Notes: generated by a model from the sequence alone, not told the origin. Positions 8,485-19,125 are shown, counted from the stretch's first letter. The stretch: 64,000 bases of DNA from an uncultured Paracoccaceae bacterium (GCA_943787985.1 CALSOO010000001.1:261001-325000); one strand, 5' to 3'. Program-made: numbers and translations.

Positions 8485-9098
8485 CAGATACGTTTGAACG
8501 CGAGGCGTCCCGCAAGTGCTGCAAAAATCGCGGCAAAGCTGCGGTTGAGCCACGCCATGACCTTTTCGGATTCCAAAATCCAGCGACGCGCGCTTGCTGC
8601 AAACATCCCGTAAAGCACAAAGACTGCGAAAGTCATCGCCATGAAAATCGCACCAAGGAGGCTCATTTCAAATGTCGCAGAGGCTGCGTTGCCCGAAAGA
8701 AACGGGGGCAGGAGCGCCAAAAAGAAGATCGACAGCTTTGGGTTGAGAATATTGATCAATGCACCATGCCGTGCGATCAACCAGCCGGACTCGCTGGAGG
8801 CTTTTGGGGAGACCGCAAGTGCCCCGCCAGACTTGAGCGATTGCCATGCGAGATAAAGCAAATACGCGACCCCTGCGAATTTCACGACATTGAACAATAC
8901 TGCGGACGTGTGCAGGATTGCGGCCAGTCCAAAGGTTGCGGCTGCCAGATGCGGGACAATCCCGAAGGTGCACCCCAACGCGGCCCAGATTGCGGCGCGC
9001 TTGCCTTGTCCGAGTCCCAGCGCGAGGGTGTAGATGACGCCTGTTCCGGGCGCGAGGACCACAACAAGAGCGGTGAGCAGAAACTGCGCAGAAATCAT
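8484..9098 (-). CDS. LysE/RhtB family amino-acid exporter
   Basis: 204-residue membrane protein with about six transmembrane segments. The family marker after the first helix ([29 protein letters not shown]) differs slightly from the usual PGP, having PGT. The central [22 protein letters not shown] segment is a strong LysE signature. Such proteins export amino acids or related metabolites; the specific substrate cannot be read. It overlaps the ispH stop by 4 bases. Confidence 0.88.
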   Translation of the reverse strand: MISAQFLLTALVVVLAPGTGVIYTLALGLGQGKRAAIWAALGCTFGIVPHLAAATFGLAAILHTSAVLFNVVKFAGVAYLLYLAWQSLKSGGALAVSPKASSESGWLIARHGALINILNPKLSIFFLALLPPFLSGNAASATFEMSLLGAIFMAMTFAVFVLYGMFAASARRWILESEKVMAWLNRSFAAIFAALAGRLAFKRI

Positions 9099-10054
9099 GC
9101 CGGTTCTCTCAGAACGCGGGGCACTTTGAATTCGACGTTCTCGACAGCGGTTTCGACAAGTTCTTCGGTCACAAGATATCTGGACTTGAAGGCGTCGATG
9201 ACTTCATTGATCAAGATTTCGGGTGCCGATGCGCCTGCTGTAATCCCGATGCTTGTGATGCCGTCCAAAGCGCGCCAATCAATATCTGTGGCCCGTTGCA
9301 CCAGTTGGGCATAAGAGCAGCCTGCGCGCGCGCCGACTTCGACAAGCCGCTTGGAATTGGAGGAATTGGGCGCACCGACAACCAGCATTGCATTACACTT
9401 GGGCGCCATTGCTTTGACAGCCTCCTGACGGTTGGTGGTGGCGTAGCAGATGTCTTCCTTGTGTGGGCCTACGATTTTGGGAAAGCGATCTTGCAACGCC
9501 GCAACGATGTCAGCGGTGTCATCCACAGACAGGGTCGTCTGGGTCACATAAGCCAGTTTTTGGGGGTCCCGCACGGCGATGGTTGCGACGTCTTCGGGGG
9601 TTTCGACCAACACGACTTCGCCGTCGGGCAACTGCCCCATTGTGCCCACGGTTTCGGGATGTCCTTCATGGCCGATCATGATCATTTGCAGCCCGTTGTC
9701 AGAGTGGCGCTGGGCTTCGATGTGGACTTTGCTCACCAATGGGCAGGTTGCATCCACATAGATCATTTCGCGTGCAGCCGCAGCGTTTGGCACCGATTTT
9801 GGCACACCGTGGGCGGAAAAGATAACAGGGCGGTCGTCCGGGCAATCTGTGAGTTCTTCAACAAAGACAGCCCCTTTGTCGCGCAGCCCGTCGACCACGT
9901 ATTTGTTGTGAACAATTTCATGGCGCACATAGACAGGCGCGCCCCATTTTTGCAGTGCCATTTCCACGATTTTGATTGCGCGATCAACGCCAGCACAAAA
10001 GCCGCGCGGTGCGGCGAGATAGAGGGTAAGGGGGGCTTTGGTCAAACTGCGCAC
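9095..10054 (-). CDS. ispH: 4-hydroxy-3-methylbut-2-enyl diphosphate reductase
   Basis: Final enzyme of the MEP isoprenoid pathway, converting HMBPP to IPP and DMAPP with a [4Fe-4S] cluster. 319 residues. The three cluster cysteines are present: Cys20 in [12 protein letters not shown], Cys104 in [12 protein letters not shown] and Cys203 in [10 protein letters not shown]. The substrate-binding residues are seen in EIVHN and [14 protein letters not shown]. First gene of the leftward operon ispH-LysE-DUF3429-methyltransferase-rnhA. Confidence 0.96.
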   Translation of the reverse strand: MRSLTKAPLTLYLAAPRGFCAGVDRAIKIVEMALQKWGAPVYVRHEIVHNKYVVDGLRDKGAVFVEELTDCPDDRPVIFSAHGVPKSVPNAAAAREMIYVDATCPLVSKVHIEAQRHSDNGLQMIMIGHEGHPETVGTMGQLPDGEVVLVETPEDVATIAVRDPQKLAYVTQTTLSVDDTADIVAALQDRFPKIVGPHKEDICYATTNRQEAVKAMAPKCNAMLVVGAPNSSNSKRLVEVGARAGCSYAQLVQRATDIDWRALDGITSIGITAGASAPEILINEVIDAFKSRYLVTEELVETAVENVEFKVPRVLREPA

Positions 10055-10470
10055 TCCGTGTGGTTTGCTCTAGAAGTACTGGTATCTACGCGCGGGGTCT
10101 AGTGGGTGGCATGCCGCATGCAAGCGGTTAAAGGGGCGGTCTAGTTCTCAGAAAATTGCCTATTCTGATCGCTTGGCAATTGCACGCGGCGCGACAGCAT
10201 TTATCAACGCAGTCCGTATAAACCATCCAATGACCCATCCAACTGTATTGCGTCCTCCACGGCGCGGTTGGCGCCTTGGCCGAAATTTGAAATCATGGGC
10301 TGGGCTGTGTCTGTCAGGCAACGGTGCTGGACAAAGGGCAAAGTCCTGCCCCAACGATCGCATCATCCAGAAGCATACTCATTCCACATATCAGGGCCAA
10401 AATTGGGAGCAAGTTATCAGGATGGATCAAGACTTTGATTGCCTGATTGATAGTGCCTTGGTGCAAAAAA
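10055..10470. other. Non-coding interval upstream of ispH
   Basis: About 415 bases between the ispH start and the terminator of the NYN gene. Overlapping open frames on both strands have no family resemblance, no good ribosome-binding site and no coding-like composition. It must hold the ispH promoter, but I see no clear -35/-10 or operator. A small RNA is possible but nothing in the sequence shows one. Confidence 0.6.
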
Positions 10471-10504
10471 AAATGCGCCGGCAGACATGTCCACCGGCGC
10501 ATTT
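10471..10504 (-). terminator. Rho-independent terminator of the NYN-domain gene
   Basis: An 11-bp perfect stem, AAATGCGCCGG (10471-10481) with CCGGCGCATTT (10494-10504), encloses a 12-base loop. Read on the minus strand it is followed by a run of eight or nine U residues (10465-10473), just downstream of the stop of the 10526-11098 gene. Confidence 0.9.
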
Positions 10505-10525
10505 TTCGCAAAAAGGGTTCGCGTA

Positions 10526-11098
10526 TTAATCCACTTGTGCCGGCGCTTCTTCGCGATCCGGTGTGAATTCGCGCGGCGGGCGGCCAATGACATCTTTGAG
10601 CTCGTCCAGCTCGATGAAATTGTCAGCTTGGCGGCGCAACTCATCCGAGATCATCGGAGGTTGGCTGCGGATTGTTGAGACTACGGAAACACGCACGCCT
10701 TGGCGTTGCAGGCTCTCGATCAAAGGACGGAAGTCACCGTCACCTGAGAAGAGCACGATGTGATCGACACGCGGGGCGAGTTCCATAGCGTCTACGGCCA
10801 ATTCGATGTCCATGTTGCCTTTGACTTTACGCCGGCCCATGCTGTCCGTGTATTCTTTGGCTGGTTTGGTCACCATGGTGAAGCCGTTGTAGTTGAGCCA
10901 GTCAACCAGCGGGCGGATTGGCGAATACTCGTCATTTTCCAACAGGGCCGTGTAGTAGAACGCGCGCAATAGTTTCCCACGGCGCATGAATTCCTGACGC
11001 AACAATTTATAGTCTATGTCGAAGCCTAGGGATTTGGCAGCGGCATATAAATTGGACCCGTCAATGAACAGCGCCAGCCGTTCGTCCTTGTAAAACAT
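10526..11098 (-). CDS. NYN domain protein (LabA/DUF88 family)
   Basis: 190-residue protein with a PIN-like NYN ribonuclease fold. Motifs: ALFIDGSNLYAAAKSLG at the N-terminus (first acidic residue), KGNMDIELAVDAM (central Asp pair) and IVLFSGDGDFRPLIESLQRQG (last Asp cluster), as in LabA-like proteins. The acidic tail EFTPDREEAPAQVD is probably disordered. Family members are thought to cleave RNA, but targets are unknown. It is divergent from folK across a 138-base gap and has its own strong terminator. Confidence 0.9.
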   Translation of the reverse strand: MFYKDERLALFIDGSNLYAAAKSLGFDIDYKLLRQEFMRRGKLLRAFYYTALLENDEYSPIRPLVDWLNYNGFTMVTKPAKEYTDSMGRRKVKGNMDIELAVDAMELAPRVDHIVLFSGDGDFRPLIESLQRQGVRVSVVSTIRSQPPMISDELRRQADNFIELDELKDVIGRPPREFTPDREEAPAQVD

Positions 11099-11236
11099 TT
11101 AAAAAGTCCTTCCGAAAAATAACGTAGCCTTTGAGGTTTCCGAATGCAGATTTTGATTAAATAGGTTACGTCTTGCTCTGAAAATAGCATTTTGTCGTGC
11201 GGATCAAGTCCACAAAGTGGTTGAACAGGGGGGAAA

Positions 11237-11809
11237 GTGGCAAGATTCTGCTCAAAAATGATTGTTGCCTTGGGCGGCAACCAACAATCACAGGTAGGTG
11301 ACCCGGATATTACCTTACGTAAGGCAATTGAGTCCGTTTCCGACAGGGGTGCTGTGATTCGAGCTGTGAGCCCATTCTACAACACGCCTTGTTTTCCTGC
11401 GGGCGCAGGGCCTGACTATGTGAACGCAGTCATGTGTTTGGAAGCGGACTGGAGTCCTGAGCAGACTCTGGCGCATCTTCACGCGGTAGAGCAAACATTT
11501 GGCCGCCAGCGTGATACCCGCTGGGGGCAGCGTACACTTGACCTCGACTTGTTGGCGATCGATGCGAAAGTTGCGCCTGATTTGACGACATTTGACGCAT
11601 GGTATTCACTAGATGTTGAGGTTCAAAAGATCAAAGCCCCCGATACGTTGATCCTGCCACACCCTCGCATGCAGGACCGCGCTTTTGTTTTGGTCCCGAT
11701 GGCTGATGTGGCGCCAGAGTGGCGCCATCCCGTCTTGGGTAAAACTGTATTGGAAATGCTTGCAGCTTTGCCTGCTTCGCTCAAAGATGAGGTCAAACCG
11801 CGCGAATAA
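11237..11809 (+). CDS. folK: 2-amino-4-hydroxy-6-hydroxymethyldihydropteridine pyrophosphokinase
   Basis: Transfers pyrophosphate from ATP to 6-hydroxymethyl-dihydropterin in folate synthesis. 190 residues from a GTG start at 11237. The N-terminal IVALGGNQQS, central FGRQRDTRWGQRTLDLDLL signature (RWGxRTLDLDLL) and LPHPRMQDRAFVLVP are diagnostic. A G-rich SD (11228-11233) lies very close to GTG 11237; the internal ATG at 11258 directly before IVALGGN is the alternative start. rpoZ follows after 68 bases. Confidence 0.93.
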   Translation: MARFCSKMIVALGGNQQSQVGDPDITLRKAIESVSDRGAVIRAVSPFYNTPCFPAGAGPDYVNAVMCLEADWSPEQTLAHLHAVEQTFGRQRDTRWGQRTLDLDLLAIDAKVAPDLTTFDAWYSLDVEVQKIKAPDTLILPHPRMQDRAFVLVPMADVAPEWRHPVLGKTVLEMLAALPASLKDEVKPRE

Positions 11810-11877
11810 CTGCTTGTAAATCGGACGAAAGCGGCCTAGATACGCGCCTCTGACCCTATTTTTACTGGAGCACATCC

Positions 11878-12231
11878 ATGGCCCGCGTCACTGTAGAAGA
11901 CTGCGTCGATAAAGTCCCGAACCGGTTTGAACTGGTCATGTTGGCAGCACACCGCGCCCGCGAAATCTCTGCCGGTGGTGCGATCACTGTGGATCGTGAC
12001 AACGACAAAAACCCCGTTGTGTCCCTGCGCGAGATTGCAGACGAAACGCAAAGCGCGGACGATCTGCGTGAGCGTCTGATCGAAAGCAACCAGACCCAGA
12101 TCGAGGTTGATGAAGCCGAAGAAGACGCCATGGCGCTTTTGATGGGTGCCGAGCAAGACAAGCCTGACGAAGACAGCATGAACGAAGAAATGCTTTTGCG
12201 TCAGCTGATGGCGGCTCAAGGCCAGAGCTAA
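11878..12231 (+). CDS. rpoZ: RNA polymerase omega subunit
   Basis: 117-residue omega subunit that assists RNA polymerase assembly. [19 protein letters not shown] and [12 protein letters not shown] are the family signature. The C-terminus is long and acidic ([18 protein letters not shown]), usual for alphaproteobacterial omega. It lies 27 bases before rsh, the common rpoZ-spoT/rsh pairing. Confidence 0.96.
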   Translation: MARVTVEDCVDKVPNRFELVMLAAHRAREISAGGAITVDRDNDKNPVVSLREIADETQSADDLRERLIESNQTQIEVDEAEEDAMALLMGAEQDKPDEDSMNEEMLLRQLMAAQGQS

Positions 12232-12258
12232 GCTCGAACCAATTAGGATGCAGACCGG

Positions 12259-14400
12259 ATGATCTCTGCCGACGACCTGATCGATCTGGTCCGCACCTAT
12301 AATCCCAAGACAAACGAAGTGCTTATTCGCGCCGCCTATGAATACGGTGGCGAGATGCATGAGGGGCAGTTCCGCCATTCTGGCGAGCCTTATTTTACGC
12401 ATCCAGTGTCTGTTGCCGCTATTCTGACGGAGCAACAGCTTGATGATGCGACCCTTATTACGGCATTGCTGCACGACACGATCGAAGATACGCGCGCATC
12501 TTACGCGTCAGTGTCAGAATTGTTTGGTGAGGATATCGCCAAGCTTGTGGATGGTGTCACCAAGCTGACCAATTTGCAGCTCACCAGTTCCGAAACCAAA
12601 CAGGCAGAGAATTTTCGCAAGCTGTTCATGGCGATGTCCAAAGACCTGCGGGTCATCTTGGTCAAGCTGGCGGATCGTCTGCATAACATGCGTACGATTA
12701 AATCGATGCGTCCGGAAAAGCAGGTTCAGAAGGCCCGCGAAACGATGGATATTTTTGCCCCCCTTGCTGGTCGCATGGGCATGCAATGGATGCGCGAAGA
12801 GCTTGAAGATCTTGCGTTTCGTGTTCTCAATCCTGAAGGACGCGCCAGCATCATCCGTCGTTATATCACTTTGCAGCGCGAAACGGGTGACGTCATCCAG
12901 CGCATCACAGGTGACATGCGACTGGAGCTGGAAAAGGTCAACATTGAAGCCGAAGTGTTCGGACGCGCGAAGAAACCCTATTCGATTTGGCGCAAGATGC
13001 AGGAAAAAGAGCAATCTTTTAGCCGCTTGAGCGACATCTACGGGTTCCGGATTATTACCGACAGTGAAGAGGATTGTTACCGCACGCTTGGTGCAATCCA
13101 TCAACGCTGGCGCGCCGTCCCGGGCCGCTTTAAGGACTACATTAGTCAACCAAAAACCAACGGTTACCGGTCAATCCACACCACCGTTTCTGGTCGCGAT
13201 GGCAAACGCGTGGAAGTGCAGATTCGCACCCGCCAAATGCATGATGTGGCAGAGACCGGTGTTGCTGCGCATTGGTCCTATCGTGACGGCAAGCGCACAC
13301 AGAACCCGTTTGCAGTTGATCCTGCCAAGTGGATTGCGCAACTCACCGAGCAGTTCGACGGAGAGGACGATCACGAGGACTTCCTCGAAGCGGTCAAGCT
13401 TGAGATGTATTCGGATCAAGTGTTTTGTTTCACGCCCAAAGGCGAGGTGGTGAAACTTCCCCGCGGTGCAACCCCGATTGATTTTGCCTATGCCATTCAC
13501 ACCCGGATCGGGAATGCGTGCGTCGGTGCCAAAGTCGATGGAATGCGTGTGCCGTTGTGGACTCGCGTCAAAAATGGACAATCTGTTGAAATTGTAACCG
13601 CAGAAGGTCAAACCCCTCAAGCGACATGGTTGGAGATCGCAAAGACAGGTAAAGCCAAGACTGCCATTCGCAGATCTTTGCGCCAGGCGGATCGTGATCG
13701 TTTCATCAAACTGGGTCGCGAGTTGGCCCGTTCCGCATTCGAGAATGTGCAGAAAAAATCGACCGACAAGGCGCTGACAGCCGCGGCAAAAGTGTTGCGT
13801 CTTGGAGGGCCGGATGAGGTCTTTGCCCGTTTGGGAAGTGCAGAATTGACAGGCCGTGAGGTTGTGCAGGCCATCTATCCGGATCTTCAACTCAAACCGG
13901 GTTCGGAAATTGACTCGCGGCGTGCCGTGATCGGGTTGCGACCCGGTCAGTCGTTTGAACGTGCCAATTGCTGTGAGCCGCTTCCGGGAGAGCGGATTGT
14001 TGGGATTACCCAGCGGGGCACTGGCGTTGTTGTGCATTCGATCGCCTGCGAACGTCTCGCCGCATTTGAAGAACAGCCGGACCGTTGGCTTGATCTGCAT
14101 TGGCATGAGGGGAATCATTCTGCCGAATACGGGGCCACCGTGCGTTTGACGATCGGAAATGATGCCGGCGTTTTAGGGCGTATTTGCACCTTGATCGGTG
14201 AGACTGGCGCAAATATCTCAGATTTACATTTTGTGGATCGGAAACCTGACTTTTACAGTTTGCTGATCTATGTGCAGTTGAGAGATGCGCAACATCTTCA
14301 CTCTGTGATGGGCGCCTTGGAAGCTGAAAATGACGTGGCCAGTGTAGAGCGGCAGCGGAATGTGATGCCAGACGACCCTGAAAACGCCCCCGCGGGCTAA
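12259..14400 (+). CDS. rsh: Bifunctional (p)ppGpp synthetase/hydrolase, Rsh
   Basis: 713-residue RelA/SpoT homologue controlling the stringent response. Domain order: HD hydrolase with the LHDTIEDT metal site (71-78); synthetase with YSIWRKMQEKEQSF, DIYGFRIITDSEEDCY and TNGYRSIHTTV; TGS domain starting near VFCFTPKGEVVKLPRGATPIDFAY; a conserved cysteine region (ERANCCEPLPGERIVG); and a C-terminal ACT domain (VLGRICTLIGETGANISDL). Both catalytic halves look intact. As the only copy in the window and in the rpoZ context it is likely the main long Rsh enzyme. Confidence 0.95.
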   Translation: MISADDLIDLVRTYNPKTNEVLIRAAYEYGGEMHEGQFRHSGEPYFTHPVSVAAILTEQQLDDATLITALLHDTIEDTRASYASVSELFGEDIAKLVDGVTKLTNLQLTSSETKQAENFRKLFMAMSKDLRVILVKLADRLHNMRTIKSMRPEKQVQKARETMDIFAPLAGRMGMQWMREELEDLAFRVLNPEGRASIIRRYITLQRETGDVIQRITGDMRLELEKVNIEAEVFGRAKKPYSIWRKMQEKEQSFSRLSDIYGFRIITDSEEDCYRTLGAIHQRWRAVPGRFKDYISQPKTNGYRSIHTTVSGRDGKRVEVQIRTRQMHDVAETGVAAHWSYRDGKRTQNPFAVDPAKWIAQLTEQFDGEDDHEDFLEAVKLEMYSDQVFCFTPKGEVVKLPRGATPIDFAYAIHTRIGNACVGAKVDGMRVPLWTRVKNGQSVEIVTAEGQTPQATWLEIAKTGKAKTAIRRSLRQADRDRFIKLGRELARSAFENVQKKSTDKALTAAAKVLRLGGPDEVFARLGSAELTGREVVQAIYPDLQLKPGSEIDSRRAVIGLRPGQSFERANCCEPLPGERIVGITQRGTGVVVHSIACERLAAFEEQPDRWLDLHWHEGNHSAEYGATVRLTIGNDAGVLGRICTLIGETGANISDLHFVDRKPDFYSLLIYVQLRDAQHLHSVMGALEAENDVASVERQRNVMPDDPENAPAG

Positions 14401-14416
14401 GACTGCAAAGGACATA

Positions 14417-15079
14417 TTGGTGGTTTTCAAGCGCCGTGATCCAAAACCTATGCTGCGTGCTGTGGCTGAGTTGCTTTGGCCGCGCGGTGGTTGGGGGCGT
14501 GCATTCCAGTATGTCAAACACCGTGTTCGTCGCTTGCCAGACAGTCCCGAGCGGATCGCACGCGGAATTTGGGCTGGTGTGTTTACCACATTCACCCCGT
14601 TCTATGGGCTGCACTTTCTTGTGGCCGGTGTTTTGGCAGGCGTCATGCGCGGAAACATTCTGGCTGCATTGATGGCCACGTTTTTTGGCAACCCGCTCAC
14701 ATATGTTCCCATCGGCCTTGCATCCTTGAAAACCGGGCACTGGTTGCTTGGCACCGAGATGGAAGACGGCGCGCAACGCTCCTTCGGGGGGAAGTTCTGG
14801 GATGCAGGGGCGGATCTATGGCTGAATTTCAAAGCGGTTTTGACCGGTAATCCCACAGACTGGCACGGGATTTCCGTTTTCAATAACGAGGTGTTCTATC
14901 CCTACTTCCTTGGCGGGATGCTTCCGGGGATTTTGTGCGCCACGATCTCGTATTACATCAGCGTTCCTTTGATCCGAGCATATCAAAAGCGCCGCAAGGG
15001 CGTGATCAAGGCAAAGTTCGAAGCCCTCAAGGCCAAAGCGGCCGCCAAGGCCAAAGCGAAACGTCACGCGGGGGAGTAA
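14417..15079 (+). CDS. DUF2062 domain membrane protein
   Basis: 220 residues. The DUF2062 core is seen in the segment PERIARGIWAGVFTTFTPFYG and LAALMATFFGNPLTY, followed by hydrophobic helices and a lysine/alanine-rich tail (KAKFEALKAKAAAKAKAK) that is probably cytoplasmic. Starts possible at TTG 14417 or GTG 14420; AAAGGA at 14406-14411 fits either. Function unknown. It follows rsh by 16 bases and is probably cotranscribed. Confidence 0.85.
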   Translation: MVVFKRRDPKPMLRAVAELLWPRGGWGRAFQYVKHRVRRLPDSPERIARGIWAGVFTTFTPFYGLHFLVAGVLAGVMRGNILAALMATFFGNPLTYVPIGLASLKTGHWLLGTEMEDGAQRSFGGKFWDAGADLWLNFKAVLTGNPTDWHGISVFNNEVFYPYFLGGMLPGILCATISYYISVPLIRAYQKRRKGVIKAKFEALKAKAAAKAKAKRHAGE

Positions 15080-15188
15080 CCCGCCAGTGCACATCTCCGT
15101 ATCGGTACAATTCTCGACCTGACGCAGCCTGATCCATGCGCTATGTCCTAGGCAACTCCATCCTGTGGACCAATAGTGAGGACATGTC

Positions 15189-15938
15189 ATGACCAGCCCA
15201 AACCGCTTGCGCCTTGGCGTCAATATCGATCACGTGGCCACTGTGCGGAATGCACGTGGTGGCGATACACCTGATCCCTTGCGCGCGGCCCGGATTGCAC
15301 AAGACGCAGGATGTGATGGTATCACGGCGCATTTACGCGAAGATCGCCGCCACATTTCAGATGCGGACATCGAGGGTTTGATGGATATGTTGACTGTCCC
15401 TCTCAACTTTGAAATGGCGGCCACTGCCGAGATGCAAGCCATTGCTTTGCGCCACAAACCGCATGCGGTGTGCATCGTGCCTGAAAAGCGTGAAGAGCGC
15501 ACAACCGAAGGTGGTTTGGAAGTGGCCCGTGAGGAAAACCGCCTTGCCCATTTCATTGCCCCACTGATCGATGCAGGATCGCGCGTCTCTATCTTTATTG
15601 CTGCTGACAAACGGCAGGTAGAGGCCGCCCACCGGATTGGTGCGCAGGTCATAGAGTTACATTCCGGCGCCTATTGCGATGCCCATCACGAGGGGCGCTT
15701 CGAGGACCGTGACCGCGAGCTTAAAGCGCTTCGCGAGATGAGTGCTTTTGGGCATGATTTGGGTTTGGAAGTGCATGTTGGACACGGCCTGACCTATGAA
15801 ACCGTGCAGCCTGTGGCCGCTTTTCCAGAGGTTATGGAGCTGAATATCGGGCACTTTTTGATTGGTGAGGCCATCTTTTTGGGGATGGAGCCTGCGATTG
15901 CCAAAATGCGCCACTTGATGGATGAGGCACGTACATGA
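15189..15938 (+). CDS. pdxJ: Pyridoxine 5'-phosphate synthase
   Basis: Condenses 1-deoxyxylulose 5-phosphate with 3-amino-2-oxopropyl phosphate in the DXP-dependent vitamin B6 pathway. 249 residues: VNIDHVATVRNARGG, the GITAHLREDRRHI loop, NFEMAATAEM, CIVPEKREERTTEGG, VIELHSGAY, HVGHGLTYETV and ELNIGHFLIGEAIF give the whole family pattern. Its stop overlaps the next ATG (ATGA). Confidence 0.97.
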   Translation: MTSPNRLRLGVNIDHVATVRNARGGDTPDPLRAARIAQDAGCDGITAHLREDRRHISDADIEGLMDMLTVPLNFEMAATAEMQAIALRHKPHAVCIVPEKREERTTEGGLEVAREENRLAHFIAPLIDAGSRVSIFIAADKRQVEAAHRIGAQVIELHSGAYCDAHHEGRFEDRDRELKALREMSAFGHDLGLEVHVGHGLTYETVQPVAAFPEVMELNIGHFLIGEAIFLGMEPAIAKMRHLMDEART

Positions 15939-16246
15939 TCCGGCACTGTGTCATGATGAAGGTTGCTCCAGAGTATCATGACCGGATGGACGACATTTTT
16001 GTCAGCCTTTCAGAAGTTGTGGAGCGGATCGACGGGATCAGTGACTTTCGGTCCGGCCTAAATCGGGATTTTGAGGGGAAGTCCTTTGGGTTTACGCATG
16101 GTTTCACTTTGGATGCTCATAGCACGGCCGCTTTAGAGATTTACGCATGTGATGAGACACATAAAATAGTCGGCGGGCAGATGACCACGCATTGTGTTGG
16201 CGGGGCTGAGGGCATTATGGTTTTCGATATTGAGGGCCAAGTTTGA
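15935..16246 (+). CDS. Dabb family protein (stress-responsive alpha/beta barrel)
   Basis: 103-residue ferredoxin-like dimeric alpha/beta barrel protein. [21 protein letters not shown] is the typical Dabb opening (H-x-V-x-x-K), and the centre contains [29 protein letters not shown], with the usual G-FTHGF segment. Role not known; these proteins often act on small molecules. It overlaps pdxJ and acpS by 4 bases each, so the three are translated as a coupled set. Confidence 0.85.
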   Translation: MIRHCVMMKVAPEYHDRMDDIFVSLSEVVERIDGISDFRSGLNRDFEGKSFGFTHGFTLDAHSTAALEIYACDETHKIVGGQMTTHCVGGAEGIMVFDIEGQV

Positions 16247-16644
16247 TTTTGGGTATCGGCACGGATCTCGCAAATATCGATCGTATCCAAGGGGTTTTGG
16301 ACCGCCACGGCGACAGGTTTCGCAATCGTGTGTTCACAGATGTAGAGCAAGCCAAAGCAGAACGTCGGCGCGATGTTGCGGGCACCTATGCCAAACGTTG
16401 GGCCGCCAAAGAGGCATGTTCCAAAGCGTTGGGAACAGGTTTGCGGATGGGCATCGCTTGGAAAGACATGGCTGTCAGCAACCTCGATACCGGTCAGCCG
16501 GTCATGGCCGTCACAGGGTGGGCTGCCGAACGCCTCAAGAAAATGACGCCAGAGGGCCATGAAAGCATAATTCACGTCACTCTGACGGACGATCATCCAT
16601 GGGCACAAGCGTTTGTGGTGATTGAAGCGCGTCCCATTGCTTGA
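16243..16644 (+). CDS. acpS: Holo-[acyl-carrier-protein] synthase
   Basis: Transfers 4'-phosphopantetheine from CoA to ACP. 133 residues. The Mg-binding start [14 protein letters not shown] and the [15 protein letters not shown] motif are both complete. The start is a TTG whose last bases overlap the preceding stop (TTGA), consistent with translational coupling. Usual length for a bacterial AcpS. Confidence 0.95.
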   Translation: MILGIGTDLANIDRIQGVLDRHGDRFRNRVFTDVEQAKAERRRDVAGTYAKRWAAKEACSKALGTGLRMGIAWKDMAVSNLDTGQPVMAVTGWAAERLKKMTPEGHESIIHVTLTDDHPWAQAFVVIEARPIA

Positions 16645-16700
16645 CTTGGCCCCGCCACAGTCGCATGTAGACATTGAACAATCGAGCAGGAACATCGCAC

Positions 16701-17525
16701 ATGGCTGACAAGGAAAATTCCGGCAACGCCTTTGTAGAAACGATCAAAACTGTCTTTTACGCGTTGTTGATTGCAGGGGTCTTTCGCACTCTGTTCTTTC
16801 AGCCGTTCTGGATCCCGTCAGGATCTATGAAAGAAACATTGCTGATCGGTGATTTTCTCTTTGTGAACAAGATGGCGTATGGCTATTCTTATGCCTCCTG
16901 CCCAAGCGTCCCGTTTGCGGGGATCGACGCAGAGGATGTGTGCGGTTTCATCAAAGGGGACAACACGCGGATTTGGGGGGGTGAGCCTGACCGCGGTGAT
17001 GTTGTTGTGTTCCGTCACCCTGTGTCCGGTGCTGACTACATCAAACGGTTGGTTGGTCTTCCTGGCGATAAAATTCAGGTAAAAGGGGGCGTGGTTTTCA
17101 TAAACGATGTGGCTGCCCCTCAAACCCCAGATGGCGTGTTTACCGAAAAGATGGCACCGCAAGGTCCGCTTGGATCAACGCCGCGTTGTGAAAACGGTTC
17201 CATAGGTTTTGGCGGGATGTGTGAAAAGTCCCGCTACATCGAAACGTTCCCCGAAGGCACCCAGCACGCCGTGTTGAACACCACAGATGTGCCGAGCGAC
17301 AATACACTCGTGTTCGCCGTTCCTCAGGGTCATTATTTCTTTATGGGTGACAACCGTGACAATTCCGCTGACAGCCGTATGGCCCAAGTCAGTGGAGGTG
17401 TCGGGTTTGTGCCCTTCGAGAATCTGATCGGGCGTGCGGATCGTATCGTGTTTTCTTCGGGTGGCTCTTCCATGTTGTATTTCTGGACGTGGCGTGCGGA
17501 CCGTTTCTTTAAGGGTGTGGAGTGA
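16701..17525 (+). CDS. lepB: Signal peptidase I
   Basis: Membrane serine protease that cleaves signal peptides. 274 residues with one N-terminal transmembrane helix ([17 protein letters not shown]), catalytic Ser42 in [13 protein letters not shown], general-base Lys115 in [11 protein letters not shown], and the [12 protein letters not shown] box near the C-terminus. The start at 16701 is preferred over ATG 16674 because AGGAA precedes it and the product then has a short cytoplasmic leader. It overlaps rnc by 4 bases (GTGA). Confidence 0.96.
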   Translation: MADKENSGNAFVETIKTVFYALLIAGVFRTLFFQPFWIPSGSMKETLLIGDFLFVNKMAYGYSYASCPSVPFAGIDAEDVCGFIKGDNTRIWGGEPDRGDVVVFRHPVSGADYIKRLVGLPGDKIQVKGGVVFINDVAAPQTPDGVFTEKMAPQGPLGSTPRCENGSIGFGGMCEKSRYIETFPEGTQHAVLNTTDVPSDNTLVFAVPQGHYFFMGDNRDNSADSRMAQVSGGVGFVPFENLIGRADRIVFSSGGSSMLYFWTWRADRFFKGVE

Positions 17526-18208
17526 AGCTGTCTGCTGAACTTGCGGCCTTTGAGGTTCGGATCGGGCATCATTTTGCCAACCCTGAGCTTTTGACGCGGG
17601 CTGTGACCCATGCGTCGATGTCCTCGCCGACACGCGGGGACAACCAGCGGCTGGAATTTCTGGGTGACCGCGTCCTTGGGCTGGTTATGGCCGAAGCGCT
17701 TTTTAACTACGATGAAACTGCAACTGAAGGGCAGATGGCCCCTCGGTTCAACGCGTTGGTCCGCAAGGAAACCTGCGCCGATGTTGCGCGTGAAATCGGA
17801 CTTGGGGATGTGCTGCGATTGGGTCGTTCCGAGATGGTCTCGGGGGGGCGTCGCAAGAACGCATTGCTGGGCGACGCGACTGAGGCAGTCATTGCGGCAG
17901 TGTATCAAGACGGCGGGTTTGATGCGGCAAAAGCTGTGATTTTGCACATTTGGGGAGATCGCATCGGCAAAGTCGATGAAGATGCGCGTGATCCCAAAAC
18001 GGCACTGCAAGAATGGGCGCAAGCCCGCAAACTGTCTACCCCGCGGTATGTCGAGACGGCCCGCACGGGCCCTGATCACGCGCCAATCTTTACCATAGCT
18101 GCCCGACTTGATACGGGCGCGCAGGCCTTCGCAACCGCAGGGTCCAAACGTCAGGCGGAACAAGCCGCCGCAAAGGCCTTGTTGGCCGAACTGGAGAGCA
18201 CCAAATGA
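17522..18208 (+). CDS. rnc: Ribonuclease III
   Basis: Double-strand RNA endonuclease for rRNA and mRNA processing. 228 residues: catalytic domain with the signature [14 protein letters not shown] (41-54) and the second acidic cluster [16 protein letters not shown], then a C-terminal dsRNA-binding domain ([11 protein letters not shown] ... AKALLAELE). GTG start overlapping the lepB stop; its own stop overlaps era ATG. Confidence 0.96.
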   Translation: MKLSAELAAFEVRIGHHFANPELLTRAVTHASMSSPTRGDNQRLEFLGDRVLGLVMAEALFNYDETATEGQMAPRFNALVRKETCADVAREIGLGDVLRLGRSEMVSGGRRKNALLGDATEAVIAAVYQDGGFDAAKAVILHIWGDRIGKVDEDARDPKTALQEWAQARKLSTPRYVETARTGPDHAPIFTIAARLDTGAQAFATAGSKRQAEQAAAKALLAELESTK

Positions 18209-19113
18209 GCACCCGCGCCGGATTCGTTGCATTGATCGGTGAGCCAAACGCAGGCAAATCCACATTGCTGAACCGCATGGTTGGCGCGAAAGTGTCCATC
18301 GTCACGCACAAGGTCCAAACCACACGCGCCCGCATTCGCGGTGTTGCGATAGAAGGGGAGGCGCAGATTGTATTTGTCGATACGCCGGGATTGTTCCTGC
18401 CGCGCCGCAGACTGGATCGTGCCATGGTTGCCGCGGCATGGAGCGGCGCTGCCGACGCCGATGTTGTCGTTTTGATGGTTGAGGCGCACCGTGGCATAAG
18501 CGAAGGCGTTGAACGTATTCTTGAAGGTCTGGCAGATATTGGCAAAGGGCGCAAAATTGCCCTCGCCATCAACAAGATCGACCGCGTCGAAGCGCCTGTT
18601 TTGTTGGGTCTGACCAAAAGCTTGAACGAGCGATATGACTTTGTAGAGACTTTTTTGATCTCTGCTGAAAAAGGCCACGGCGTCGACACGTTGCGCACTT
18701 GGCTGGCGGGTGAATTGCCTGAGGGTCCATGGCTTTACCCCGAGGACCAAATTGCCGATCTTCCTATGCGCATGATCGCGGCAGAGATGACGCGTGAGAA
18801 ACTCACCCTGCGCTTGCATCAGGAATTGCCGTACCAGCTGACTGTTGAGACCACGGATTGGGTAGAGCGCAAAGACGGTTCTGCCCGTGTTGATCAGGTT
18901 GTGTACGTGGTGCGCGACGGGCACAAAGGCATCTTGTTGGGTCACAAAGGCGAGACGATCAAACAAGTTTCCAAAGCCTCTCGTGAAGAGCTACAGGAAT
19001 TTTTGGGTCGCCCTATCCACCTGTTCTTGCAAGTCAAAGTCCGTTCCGGATGGCTGGACGAGGCCGAGCGATATTCCGAAATGGGTTTGAACTTCAAAGA
19101 CGGCAATGCGTGA
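18205..19113 (+). CDS. era: GTPase Era
   Basis: Essential GTPase for 16S rRNA maturation and 30S assembly. 302 residues. GTPase motifs: GEPNAGKST (12-20), DTPG (59-62), NKID; C-terminal KH domain with [18 protein letters not shown]. The lepB-rnc-era order is the canonical operon, here with 4-base overlaps. Confidence 0.97.
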   Translation: MSTRAGFVALIGEPNAGKSTLLNRMVGAKVSIVTHKVQTTRARIRGVAIEGEAQIVFVDTPGLFLPRRRLDRAMVAAAWSGAADADVVVLMVEAHRGISEGVERILEGLADIGKGRKIALAINKIDRVEAPVLLGLTKSLNERYDFVETFLISAEKGHGVDTLRTWLAGELPEGPWLYPEDQIADLPMRMIAAEMTREKLTLRLHQELPYQLTVETTDWVERKDGSARVDQVVYVVRDGHKGILLGHKGETIKQVSKASREELQEFLGRPIHLFLQVKVRSGWLDEAERYSEMGLNFKDGNA

Positions 19114-19125
19114 TTTCACTGTGCA

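Noticed and set aside
10173..10529. 118-codon plus-strand frame and a 68-codon minus-strand frame upstream of ispH
   Set aside because: No ribosome-binding site, no recognisable motif, and the plus-strand frame runs through the terminator hairpin of the NYN gene.
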